17,446 nt of DNA from Candidatus Bathyarchaeota archaeon (GTDB lineage Archaea; Thermoproteota; Bathyarchaeia; Bathyarchaeales; Bathycorpusculaceae): contig JAENXI010000001.1 in assembly GCA_016649625.1 (NCBI GenBank), positions 1 through 17,446 on the forward strand, read 5' to 3'. The notes beneath the pieces were generated by a model. That model made no database searches. It was not told where the DNA came from and saw nothing but the letters and a program-made list of their open reading frames with translations. Within the stretch, counting starts at the first letter, position 1, and each line of letters starts with the position of its first letter. Below are positions 5,324 to 12,874 of this stretch, one piece after another. The position numbers and the translations under genes are program-made.

Positions 5324-7470
5324 AGTTCGTTAGAAAACGTGATGGTAAATTAGAATCCTTTGATCAAGAACGAATTACAACAGCTATTTGGAAAGCTGCC
5401 AAGGCAGTGGGTGGGAAAGATCGTGAAAAAGCTAAATCCATAAGCTCTGAAGTGATTGCGGTACTCCGAACTCGATTTGGTGCGGATGGTGTACCTACAG
5501 TTGAAGAGATTCAAGATATAGTTGAAAAATGTTTAATAGAAAATGGTAAAGCGCAAACAGCTAAAGCATATATTCTCTACAGAAAACAACAACAAGATAC
5601 GAGAGAGTTAGCTGCTCTCTTAAGTTCTGCCGATCTTGTTGATCAATATTTAGAGGTAGAAGATTGGCGAGTAAAAGAAAACTCTAACATGAGCTACTCT
5701 CTGCAGGGTTTAAATAATTATCTTTCTTCGACAGTAATAGCAAAGTATTGGATAATGCGAATTTATCCTGATAGCATAGCTAAAAACCACTTTTCAGGTA
5801 ACCTTCATATTCATGACTTAGGCGTCTTAGGTCCATATTGCGTTGGCTGGGATTTAAGCGATTTACTCCTTTCTGGATTTGGAGGCGTCTCTGGCAAAAT
5901 TGAGAGTCGACCAGCAAAGCATTTCAGAACTGCTTTAGGACAAATTGTGAATTTCTTCTACACCCTTCAAGGTGAAGCTGCAGGAGCACAAGCATTTAGC
6001 AATTTTGATACATATTTGGCTCCTTTCATCCGTTACGATAACCTAACTCAAAAAGAAGTAGAACAAGCACTACAAGAATTTTTTTATAATATGAATGTGC
6101 CGACCCGAGTAGGTTTCCAAACACCTTTTACAAACTTAACATTGGACTTAACAGTACCAGAATTCATGAGAGATGAAGCTGTTCTATATAATGGAAAAGT
6201 TACCAACGATACTTACGGTGATATGTCTAAAGAAATGGAAATGTTCAATTTAGCCTTTGCAGAGATGATGCGACAAGGAGATGCTAAGGGGCGTGTCTTT
6301 ACTTTTCCTATTCCCACTTATAATATAACTAAAACTTTTGAGTGGGATTCACCTGTTGCTGAAGCAATTTTTGAATTAACTGCTAAATATGGTGTACCCT
6401 ACTTTTCAAACTTTGTAAATAGCGATTTAAATCCTGAAGATGTACGAAGTATGTGCTGCCGATTAAGAATTGACAATCGTAAGTTGCGTAAACGAGGAGG
6501 AAGCTTCTTTGGTGCAAATCCGTTAACCGGATCTATCGGCGTTGTAACCTTAAATATGCCGAGAATTGGCTACTTGTCCAAAAACGAAAATGAATTTTTT
6601 GACCGAGTAGGAAAAATAATGGATATTGCAAAAGACAGTCTTGAGATTAAACGCAAAACCCTTGAACAGTTTACAGAAAGCGGGTTATATCCTTATTCGT
6701 GCAGATATCTACGTAACATCAAGGATGCTTGTGGCCAATTCTGGAAAAACCACTTTTCTACTATAGGTCTATTAGGGATCAACGAGACCCTTTTGAATCT
6801 TTTAGGAGTAGACATTGTATCCTCTGAAGGTAAATCATTTGCAATTAAAATGCTAAATTTTATGCGTGATAAATTAATGGCTTTCCAAGAAGAGACAGGA
6901 AGTATCTACAATTTAGAAGCAACACCTGCAGAGGGAACTTCATATAGACTTGCTCGACTTAATAGAAAAAGATATCCAGATATTATAATGGCTAACCAAA
7001 AGCAGATAATTGAACAGAATGCAGAACCTTTCTACACTAATTCTTCTCAATTACCAGTAGATTATGACGGTGATCTGTTTGAAGCATTAGAACATCAAGA
7101 AAGTTTACAGACACTATACACTGGTGGCACCGTATTCCACGTATTTATGGGTGAAAAACTTCACTCATGGAAGTCTGCAGCTGAACTAATTAAAAAAATA
7201 TCTGCAAACTCACGATTACCATACTTCACATTAACCCCAACCTTTAGTGTTTGTTCAAATCACGGATATACCAGTGGGGAACACAAAAAATGTCCAGTTT
7301 GTGGCTCTCAATGTGAAGTATACTCTCGTGTAGTTGGCTATTTGCGTCCTGTTGATCAATGGAATGATGGAAAACAAGCAGAATTTTCAATTCGTAAAAC
7401 TTTTGATAAATCTATCATTACAGTTAAGCCAACAACAACTTCTAGTAGAGGAAAGTTGAGTGAAGTTTAG
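5320..7470 (+). CDS. nrdD: Anaerobic (class III) ribonucleoside-triphosphate reductase
   Basis: NrdD reduces NTPs to dNTPs anaerobically with a glycyl radical. The 716-residue protein has an N-terminal ATP-cone (about 1-90, opening KRDGKLESFD) for allosteric activity control, then the ten-stranded barrel. Visible landmarks are NLHIHDLG (161-168), C174, TPFTNLTLDLTVP (268-280), SMCCRLR with C379/C380, and GGSFFGANPLTGSIGV (393-408). The C-terminal zinc site is formed by C645, H648 or a nearby residue, C658 and C661. The radical loop RVVGYLRP follows, with G673 as the likely glycyl radical site. The gene overlaps nrdR by 4 bp and nrdG by 11 bp. Everything needed for function is present. The family assignment is certain; the reductant type (formate or thioredoxin-like) is not. 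Confidence 0.97.
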   Translation: MKFVRKRDGKLESFDQERITTAIWKAAKAVGGKDREKAKSISSEVIAVLRTRFGADGVPTVEEIQDIVEKCLIENGKAQTAKAYILYRKQQQDTRELAALLSSADLVDQYLEVEDWRVKENSNMSYSLQGLNNYLSSTVIAKYWIMRIYPDSIAKNHFSGNLHIHDLGVLGPYCVGWDLSDLLLSGFGGVSGKIESRPAKHFRTALGQIVNFFYTLQGEAAGAQAFSNFDTYLAPFIRYDNLTQKEVEQALQEFFYNMNVPTRVGFQTPFTNLTLDLTVPEFMRDEAVLYNGKVTNDTYGDMSKEMEMFNLAFAEMMRQGDAKGRVFTFPIPTYNITKTFEWDSPVAEAIFELTAKYGVPYFSNFVNSDLNPEDVRSMCCRLRIDNRKLRKRGGSFFGANPLTGSIGVVTLNMPRIGYLSKNENEFFDRVGKIMDIAKDSLEIKRKTLEQFTESGLYPYSCRYLRNIKDACGQFWKNHFSTIGLLGINETLLNLLGVDIVSSEGKSFAIKMLNFMRDKLMAFQEETGSIYNLEATPAEGTSYRLARLNRKRYPDIIMANQKQIIEQNAEPFYTNSSQLPVDYDGDLFEALEHQESLQTLYTGGTVFHVFMGEKLHSWKSAAELIKKISANSRLPYFTLTPTFSVCSNHGYTSGEHKKCPVCGSQCEVYSRVVGYLRPVDQWNDGKQAEFSIRKTFDKSIITVKPTTTSSRGKLSEV

Positions 7471-8137
7471 TGGATTGCAGAAAACTAGTCTAATTGACTA
7501 CCCAAATAAAGTGGCTTCTGTCCTCTATACGTCAGGATGCAATTTACGTTGCCCATTTTGTCACAACTGGCGTATAGTCATTGACCCTAAACCGCCATTT
7601 CTTAAGGAAATGGAAGCAATAAAGATCCTTAAAAGTCGCAAGAAATACATAGATGCCGTTGTAATAACTGGCGGAGAGCCAACCATGCATAAGGATCTTC
7701 CTAAGTTTTTAATGAAACTTAAGAAGAAAGGATTTCAGGTTAAGTTGGATACAAATGGTTTTTATCCTGAAATATTAAAGGAATGTTTGCCTTTTGTTGA
7801 TTACGTGGCTTTGGATATAAAAACAACGCTTGAAAAATACTCTATATTAGGTGCTAAAAACACAATTGATTTTTTGTGTACGGTTAATATGTTGAAAAAG
7901 GGAAAAATACCCTATGAGTTTAGAATAACTATTGTTCCAGGATTGATAGCCTTTGAAGATGTATCTCAAATGGGTGAACTTTTATCCGGTGCAAGAAAAT
8001 TAGTTCTTCAACAATATATTTCAGAGGATACACTTGACAAAGAATATAGAAAAGTTGAACCATATTCTTCGAAGGAGATTAAAAAATTTGCGAAAACTTT
8101 TGAGAAATTTGTTAAAAATATTTCATTACGATTGTAA
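7460..8137 (+). CDS. nrdG: Anaerobic ribonucleotide reductase activating protein (radical SAM)
   Basis: NrdG cleaves S-adenosylmethionine to generate the glycyl radical on NrdD. The 225-residue protein starts with the family signature FSGLQKTSLIDYP (3-15). It carries the radical SAM cluster motif C27-x3-C31-x2-C34 (CNLRCPFC) and the SAM-binding GGEP at 71-74. The length and opening match the PFL-activase-like NrdG type found beside archaeal and Thermotoga-like nrdD, longer than the E. coli form. The start is a GTG at 7460 inside the nrdD coding end. It is the first possible start because an in-frame TGA directly precedes it, and GGAAAG about 6 bases before it could serve as ribosome binding site. 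Third and last gene of the operon. Confidence 0.93.
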   Translation: MKFSGLQKTSLIDYPNKVASVLYTSGCNLRCPFCHNWRIVIDPKPPFLKEMEAIKILKSRKKYIDAVVITGGEPTMHKDLPKFLMKLKKKGFQVKLDTNGFYPEILKECLPFVDYVALDIKTTLEKYSILGAKNTIDFLCTVNMLKKGKIPYEFRITIVPGLIAFEDVSQMGELLSGARKLVLQQYISEDTLDKEYRKVEPYSSKEIKKFAKTFEKFVKNISLRL

Positions 8138-8140
8138 ATT

Positions 8141-8147
8141 TTTTAAG
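8141..8147 (+). terminator. T-run after nrdG
   Basis: A run of T residues begins four bases after the nrdG stop (AATTTTTTAAG), and another T-rich stretch lies at about 8183-8193. Together they are a plausible oligo-T terminator for the nrd operon. Confidence 0.35.
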
Positions 8148-8258
8148 TCTTGACAAAATGGTAAAACTTCAATTGAATATGCTTTTGTTTTTAAGAGTCT
8201 GTCAATAAAAAATAAATTGTTATGTTTTGGTTGATCTGTTGTAAAACTTAGTTTATGT

Positions 8259-8531
8259 TTAGCTGGATTTGTTGGATATTATTGTTATTCCATCTCTTTT
8301 TGATACTTCTAAATTATGATTTTTAGCAATTACTTTTAAAATTGTGTGGGAAGATGATGATAATTTACCTTTTATTAATAAAACAAAATCTTGATCAGGG
8401 TAAGTATTTTCCTTATTAATAGTATCAATTTGAATTGCGTTTATTGTAATATCTTGGCACGCATTATAAATTTTGTAAAGTAAGTTAACTGCTTCTCTTC
8501 GTTTCAACTGGCACCAGGCCGTACTTATCAC
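8259..8531 (-). CDS. Small hypothetical protein, 90 aa
   Basis: I do not recognise this gene. The protein is 90 residues, without membrane helices or cysteine motifs beyond two isolated cysteines. Predicted pattern is helix (RREAVNLLYKIYNAC), strand (INAIQIDTI), strand (FVLLIKGKL), helix (SSSSHTILKVIAKNH), strand (LEVSKRDGITIIS), a compact alpha/beta arrangement that looks like a folded domain. The start is a GTG at 8531. TTTATAATA directly upstream could be a promoter for a leaderless product that starts slightly later, so the true start is uncertain. The gene faces the nrd operon end-on and lies before rpoH. Function unknown. Confidence 0.5.
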   Translation of the reverse strand: MISTAWCQLKRREAVNLLYKIYNACQDITINAIQIDTINKENTYPDQDFVLLIKGKLSSSSHTILKVIAKNHNLEVSKRDGITIISNKSS

Positions 8532-8830
8532 TTATTATAAATTAACCTTTTTGGGAGAAAAACTTCAATCAATTAATTAGTTTCTATTTTTAGAGCAAAA
8601 ACGAAGAAAATTGGCGTGGAATATGGACGGTTATTGCCCTTTTTTCCTTGTTTAATAATTTCATATTGAAACTTAATGGTTGTTAAGTAATGTTAAAGTT
8701 TAAACTATTTAAATCCTTTAGAATAGGCCACACAAAATAGGTGAGAACAGACTAAAATGTGGATGCGATCACCAAAACTGAAGGGAAACGTTTAAGGGTT
8801 TAGATTTATTAGGATTCGCTTATTCCTTAT
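8532..8830. other. Intergenic region between the small hypothetical gene and rpoH
   Basis: About 300 bp with no convincing gene; the longest forward frames are under 25 codons. It contains TTTAAACTATTTAAA at about 8699-8713 and TTAGATTTATT at 8799-8809. The latter is centred about 27 nt before the TTG start of rpoH and is the likeliest TATA element. I saw no hairpin with a T-run and no clear box C/D RNA. Confidence 0.4.
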
Positions 8831-9430
8831 TTGAGGGTTTGTGGCTTGAATACTGAAGGTTTAACTATTGAAGAGCGCAAAGCTCAAGTCCTAATTAAAC
8901 TTAGGAAATATAAACTAGTTGAAAAAGTAGATCATACAGATGCTATAAGTTATCTTGTAAAAATCCCAAAAATCAAACATAAGACTTTGGTTTGGTGTTT
9001 TCTTGGTGGTACCACTGTTGGTATAGTGCTTATGAATGGATTATACAAACTTATGAAAGAACAGGGCATAGATCGCGTTATAACAATAAATGAAGGTCGA
9101 TACACACATGCTGTTAAGAAAGGCGCAAAAATACGAAATGAAGAAGCAATAAAGAATGGTGCCAAATACAAACCAATAGAATTATTGTTTACAACTTTTC
9201 CTGTTTTTGAAATTTTTAATCACGCATTAGTTCCAAAACATGAAATATTAACTGATGAAGAGAAAAAACAGATTCTATCTGAATATAAAATTCGGCCATA
9301 TCAAATTCCACATATACAATCTGTTGATCCTGTAGTAAAAGCTATAGGGGCTATTCCGGGTGACATTCTAAGAATTATTCGGAAAAGCCAAACCGCTGGC
9401 CAGCACATCGCTTATCGATATGTGGTGTAG
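8831..9430 (+). CDS. rpoH: RNA polymerase subunit H/Rpb5 with a long N-terminal domain
   Basis: Rpo5 (subunit H) is part of the jaw of archaeal RNA polymerase. Residues ~128-199 are an unmistakable Rpb5 C-terminal assembly domain: ALVPKHEIL (132-140), LSEYKIRPYQIPHIQ (149-163), DPVVKAIGAIPGDILRIIRKS (166-186, core GDILRIIRKS), TAGQHIAYRYVV (188-199). Archaeal subunit H is normally only this domain (~80 aa). Here another ~125 residues precede it: a helix (12-30), strands around YLVKIP and KTLVWCFLG, a helix after TVGI (62-78), then GIDRVITINEGRYTHAVKKGA (core DRVITINEG). Order and spacing match eukaryotic Rpb5 (~210 aa), whose jaw domain reads VGIKTIK then LIVVQQGMTPSAK. The start is TTG at 8831, with an in-frame stop eight codons upstream; TTG 8846 is possible. 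No rpoB is adjacent. C-domain assignment is certain; homology of the N-domain to Rpb5 is my visual alignment. Confidence 0.92.
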   Translation: MRVCGLNTEGLTIEERKAQVLIKLRKYKLVEKVDHTDAISYLVKIPKIKHKTLVWCFLGGTTVGIVLMNGLYKLMKEQGIDRVITINEGRYTHAVKKGAKIRNEEAIKNGAKYKPIELLFTTFPVFEIFNHALVPKHEILTDEEKKQILSEYKIRPYQIPHIQSVDPVVKAIGAIPGDILRIIRKSQTAGQHIAYRYVV

Positions 9431-9542
9431 CAGTAAATTCTATATCGGCGAATAAGTGCCTTATTAGATTAAATCGATCTCTTTTTTCCTTTAATTCAAA
9501 GACATTGGTAAGTATTTTTCCTATCATTAATTAACAAATCGA

Positions 9543-9551
9543 CTATTTTTT
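9543..9551 (+). terminator. Oligo-T stretch between convergent rpoH and radical SAM genes
   Basis: An eight-to-nine T run in the 170-bp gap after rpoH, with another six-T run at about 9480-9487. Either could end rpoH transcription before the convergent radical SAM gene. Confidence 0.4.
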
Positions 9552-9600
9552 TTGTGAACTTTTCCATTTATAGTGTAAAATTCGAACCAAATACTGTTAT

Positions 9601-10671
9601 CTATTTTCGTTCCCGTAAAACTTTGGGAATATAGGCACACCTAGGATCTGAACCTAAAATATCGCCTGTATAATACTCTGCAGCAGTACGGCATCCACCA
9701 CATATATCCTGATATTCGCATACGCCACATTTGCCCCTAAGATTTGTCTTATTTCTAACATTGGAAAAAAATTCAGAATTTCGTAACTCACTCCAAATTG
9801 TGTCTATGTTTTTCTCTTTAATGTTTCCAAATCTGTGGATGTCATTAAAACTGCATGGAATAGCGTCTCCATTTTCTGCGATACTCATAAATTTTCCAAA
9901 GAAGCATCGTCCAAGAAAAAAGTTGTTAAACCATTTGTTAAAGTTTGGTATTCCTCTTTGTTTTGCTATTCTTGCATAGAATGGACAATAAACATTGATT
10001 TCTGGTTTACCTTTATACACAGAGTTTAAATCGTAAAGCTTGTTTAAAGCCCACTCATATTGTTCTGGAGTAGGATCCGCTCTTAATCTGTTTTTATTAT
10101 TGGTGTAGGGAATAAAACCATGATAAATAACCCACCTGGCTCCATACTTTTTTGCTAAATCAAGAACGTGTGTAAAATCTTTAACAGTCAAATTATTTTT
10201 GGTATTAGTTATATTAGAAAAAGTATAAACAAGACAATTCAGTAATCCTGCATTAGATAATTTTTCAATCGCGGATACAGCCTTATTATACGCTCCTTTA
10301 CCTCGAATTTGATCATCAGTTGATTCTCCACCATCAATACTGATGGAAACACGAACCTCATTTCTTATTATTTTCTCATAAACTGAGCTATCAAGAAGAT
10401 GCCCATCGGTAATAATACTTGCTTTAAGACCAATCTTTTTTATATGCGATATTATCTCAAAGAGGTCTTTGCGTAGTAATGGTTCTCCACCGGTAATCCC
10501 AACCCAATTAGCTCCGAAGTTCTTTATTTGATCAATTAACTTGATAGCATCTTTTGTGTCTAACTCATTTTCCACCTCAGATTTTGATGCAGATGCACAA
10601 TGTAAACAATTGCTATCACAAGCAAAAGTACATCGCCAAGGCAGAATAAATAATGGCCCTTTCTTCTTCAT
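9601..10671 (-). CDS. Radical SAM / SPASM domain protein
   Basis: The 356-residue protein has the radical SAM cluster motif C18-x3-C22-x2-C25 with another cysteine at C14 in the same spacing (C-x3-C-x3-C-x2-C). It has GGEPLLRKDL (61-70) for SAM binding and a barrel with SISIDGG (109-115). The C-terminal SPASM region holds auxiliary cluster cysteines: C229, C256, C273, C315, C318, C324, C327 and C345, in the typical KCGVCEYQDICGGC and DPRCAY contexts. Such proteins modify peptides or make cofactors (PqqE, AhbC/AhbD and NirJ relatives). The GKCGVC...GGCR and the trailing DPRCAYIP resemble the heme-biosynthesis branch, but no precursor peptide gene or heme gene lies beside it, so the substrate is unknown. 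ATG start at 10671, TATA-like CTTAAATATG about 37 nt upstream. Confidence 0.88.
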   Translation of the reverse strand: MKKKGPLFILPWRCTFACDSNCLHCASASKSEVENELDTKDAIKLIDQIKNFGANWVGITGGEPLLRKDLFEIISHIKKIGLKASIITDGHLLDSSVYEKIIRNEVRVSISIDGGESTDDQIRGKGAYNKAVSAIEKLSNAGLLNCLVYTFSNITNTKNNLTVKDFTHVLDLAKKYGARWVIYHGFIPYTNNKNRLRADPTPEQYEWALNKLYDLNSVYKGKPEINVYCPFYARIAKQRGIPNFNKWFNNFFLGRCFFGKFMSIAENGDAIPCSFNDIHRFGNIKEKNIDTIWSELRNSEFFSNVRNKTNLRGKCGVCEYQDICGGCRTAAEYYTGDILGSDPRCAYIPKVLRERK

Positions 10672-10703
10672 TCTTCTAACTCACATAACTTTCAAAAAAT
10701 TAC

Positions 10704-10713
10704 ATATTTAAGA
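10704..10713 (-). promoter_or_regulatory. TATA-like box of the radical SAM/SPASM gene
   Basis: The minus strand reads CTTAAATATG, centred about 37 nt before the ATG at 10671, which predicts a leader near 10 nt. Inference from spacing. Confidence 0.35.
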
Positions 10714-10886
10714 ATTTTTGCAAGATTCATTACTTTGTTTAATAGATTATATTGGTCGATTGAAATATTATAACTGAAGACTCAAAAGTAGCAATTAAGA
10801 GGTTATTTCCTTCTTCTAACCACAAAGTATATCTCTTTTAGAGATTTTGTCTACAAGTTTCAATAACAGATGCAAGAGGAAACTGG

Positions 10887-11576
10887 ATGACAATCAAGGC
10901 TACAATATTTGATCTCGATGGAACTCTAGTAGACTTCAATCTGGACTACAAATCAGTTAGAGGAGATGTTCGAGATTATCTTTTACATGTAGGTCTTCCT
11001 GCTTCTCTAATAACTGTAAAAGATACTATTTTTGAAATGTTAAAAAAAACAGAGATTTTCTTTAAAAATTCAAATAAATCCTCTAACTCTATACTTGAAA
11101 TCCGGAATGACATATTAGCAATAGCTGATAAATACGAGTTAGAAGCAGCTAGAGAAACCGAGTTATTACCAGGTGTAAATGAGACTTTAAAAAATCTAAT
11201 ACAAATGAGTCTAAAACTTGGTTTATTCACACTAAGTGGAGATAAATCTGTAACTTACATTCTTAAGCGATTTAAATTAGTCGATTTTTTTTCTGTTACT
11301 GTTCCTAGAAATCAAGTCAATTATGTAAAACCAAATCCTGAACATCTTGAAACTGCACTTAAAGTATTGGGAGTAACACCTGAAGAAACCCTAGTTATAG
11401 GAGATGGTATCGCAGATATGGAAACTGCCAAAGAATTAAATGCCACCGCAATTGGATTGACTACTGGAACTTCTACAGCTAATCAACTAAAAAGTCATGG
11501 TGCTGATTTCATAATTAATTCAATTATAGACTTACTTCCTTTAATTAAAACATTAAACAAAAAACAGCAAACTTGA
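10887..11576 (+). CDS. HAD-superfamily phosphatase (phosphoglycolate phosphatase-like)
   Basis: All HAD motifs are present in the 229-residue protein. Motif I is FDLDGTL, with nucleophile D9 and acid/base D11. Motif II lies in GLFTLSGD, with T115 or S117. Motif III is K148 in VKPNP. Motif IV is GDGIADM with D173 and D177. The cap is an alpha-helical insert between motif I and motif II (about 18-90), placing it in the subfamily I group with phosphoglycolate phosphatase and beta-phosphoglucomutase relatives. The exact substrate cannot be read from sequence. The ATG at 10887 is preceded by AGAGGA seven bases upstream, a strong ribosome binding site, and GTATATC at about 10827 may be its TATA box. 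It is divergent from the radical SAM gene across 215 bp. No functional partner is evident. Confidence 0.9.
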   Translation: MTIKATIFDLDGTLVDFNLDYKSVRGDVRDYLLHVGLPASLITVKDTIFEMLKKTEIFFKNSNKSSNSILEIRNDILAIADKYELEAARETELLPGVNETLKNLIQMSLKLGLFTLSGDKSVTYILKRFKLVDFFSVTVPRNQVNYVKPNPEHLETALKVLGVTPEETLVIGDGIADMETAKELNATAIGLTTGTSTANQLKSHGADFIINSIIDLLPLIKTLNKKQQT

Positions 11577-11592
11577 TACTTTAAGGATTTTT

Positions 11593-11634
11593 AGACAAAA
11601 ATTATTTTCGAAAATTGTCTGTAACTATTTTTTT
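11593..11634 (+). terminator. Possible hairpin plus T-run after the HAD gene
   Basis: AGACAA at 11593-11598 pairs with TTGTCT at 11615-11620, and a seven-T run follows at about 11628-11634. The stem is only 6 bp and the loop is long, so the T-run itself is probably the important part. Confidence 0.35.
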
Positions 11635-11721
11635 CGTTTAACCCTATTTTATGATAAAAATCAAAAAAAAAATTGAGTTTTTATTTTCCACGATTTATAG
11701 ATTTCTCTATTGAACTAATTT

Positions 11722-12294
11722 TTACAAAAGGGAAAAAAGGCTTTGATTAAATAACAAAAGAATTCCATGGCTAATGCAAATAATTCCAAGAATTGTAGCT
11801 ACTGGCTTGGATGCTAATACAAGCCCAATAAGCTTGAGAAGATCCTCTATGAATTTAAAAAAAAGGTATGTGACTAACGCTGGTGCAAAAAATATTATCA
11901 GATAAATCCATACTGATGAAATATTCAAAATCGATTCTGGCAATGGAAAATAAAAATAGATTAGCATAAAACAAGCTCCACCTATAATAAAACCAACTAG
12001 TGCAGCCCAGGGAATTTGCCTTAATGGCTTTAAAAATAGTGCAAGACCTGTTATTATTAACAAATATTTAGTTCCAACATCCCAAATTTCTGTTGACCAA
12101 ACAGCTGCCCCCGTTAACAATAAAAGAACTCCCACAAAAAAACCGAAAATCGAAACAACTTTTAGAATTTTGCTCATAGGATTTCCGAAAATTGGAGTTG
12201 CTTTTATTAGAATTGCTAATAACCAAGATGTGGCGGCAATTCCTCCTAAGATAAGTATTAAGGGTGTGTATTCAACCAGTATTGAAATGGACAT
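11722..12294 (-). CDS. Polytopic membrane protein of unknown function
   Basis: The 190-residue product is strongly hydrophobic, with about six predicted membrane helices near residues 8-30, 43-66, 76-91, 94-116, 125-147 and 164-187. Short polar turns separate them, for example KATPIFGNPMSK (32-43), LKPLRQIPW (87-95) and FIEDLLKL (147-154). There are few charged residues inside the helices, no cysteines in a motif, and no transporter or enzyme signature I can name. The start is an ATG at 12294. It lies 150 bp downstream of the DUF35 gene on the same strand, so co-transcription with the thiolase pair is possible but not indicated by overlap. Function unknown. Confidence 0.75.
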   Translation of the reverse strand: MSISILVEYTPLILILGGIAATSWLLAILIKATPIFGNPMSKILKVVSIFGFFVGVLLLLTGAAVWSTEIWDVGTKYLLIITGLALFLKPLRQIPWAALVGFIIGGACFMLIYFYFPLPESILNISSVWIYLIIFFAPALVTYLFFKFIEDLLKLIGLVLASKPVATILGIICISHGILLLFNQSLFSLL

Positions 12295-12445
12295 TTCTAT
12301 CCTACAACTAATGCTCTAATGGATAAACTTTTTCTTATTATTCTGGGTATTAAGTTTCAGATTTTCAAACACATCTTTAATATTTCAAACCAGAAAACAT
12401 TCCTTCAAAGATTTTTCATTATTTATTGTCTGCAAAGAGAATATG

Positions 12446-12874
12446 TTATTCCTGTTTAGGTTTTCTAAAGCAATATCTGGGCCAATGGGGCCACGATCGG
12501 GTAATTTTGCATGAATTAAAGTCAATCTCTAATTTCATTCCAATTTTGAGTTGATTTTCTGACAGGTTCATAATCATTCCTGGAATTTTTAATTCTCTTT
12601 CGAGTTGAACTATACCAACTGAGTAAGGGACCATGGCTTGAAATTGTTGAGGTGCTACATAAATAGTTGTATATGTTAATAATTTTCCTTCTTTAGATAT
12701 TTTTATCCATTTAAATTTTTGTGATAGACATTTATCACACAAAGGCCTTGGAGGTAAATGTGGCTTTCCGCATTGTTCACATTTTCCAGCCATTAGTTGA
12801 CCCTCTGATAAATATTTGTAAAATTGTTCTATTGTAAATTGTTCTGAACTAATTTTAATCACTCCTATATACAT
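12446..12874 (-). CDS. DUF35 OB-fold / zinc-ribbon protein, thiolase partner
   Basis: About 142 residues from the ATG at 12874. The order is an N-terminal helix (TIEQFYKYLSEG, 14-25), a rubredoxin-like zinc ribbon with C32-x2-C35 and C46-x2-C49 (KCEQCGK, RPLCDKC), then an OB-fold beginning WIKISKEGKLLTYTTIY. In archaea, DUF35 proteins bind acyl-CoA and bridge acetoacetyl-CoA thiolase with HMG-CoA synthase. The gene overlaps the end of the thiolase gene by 20 bp, strong evidence for a shared complex. The frame is open further upstream to 12907, but those residues lie inside the thiolase gene and do not fit the family. A GTG at 12862 is an alternative start. Family is certain; start is not. Confidence 0.9.
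   Translation of the reverse strand: MYIGVIKISSEQFTIEQFYKYLSEGQLMAGKCEQCGKPHLPPRPLCDKCLSQKFKWIKISKEGKLLTYTTIYVAPQQFQAMVPYSVGIVQLERELKIPGMIMNLSENQLKIGMKLEIDFNSCKITRSWPHWPRYCFRKPKQE

Noticed and set aside
8740..8800. Possible box C/D guide RNA upstream of rpoH (a CTGA and purine-rich stretch)
   Set aside because: No RTGATGA box C at proper spacing and no C'/D' pair.
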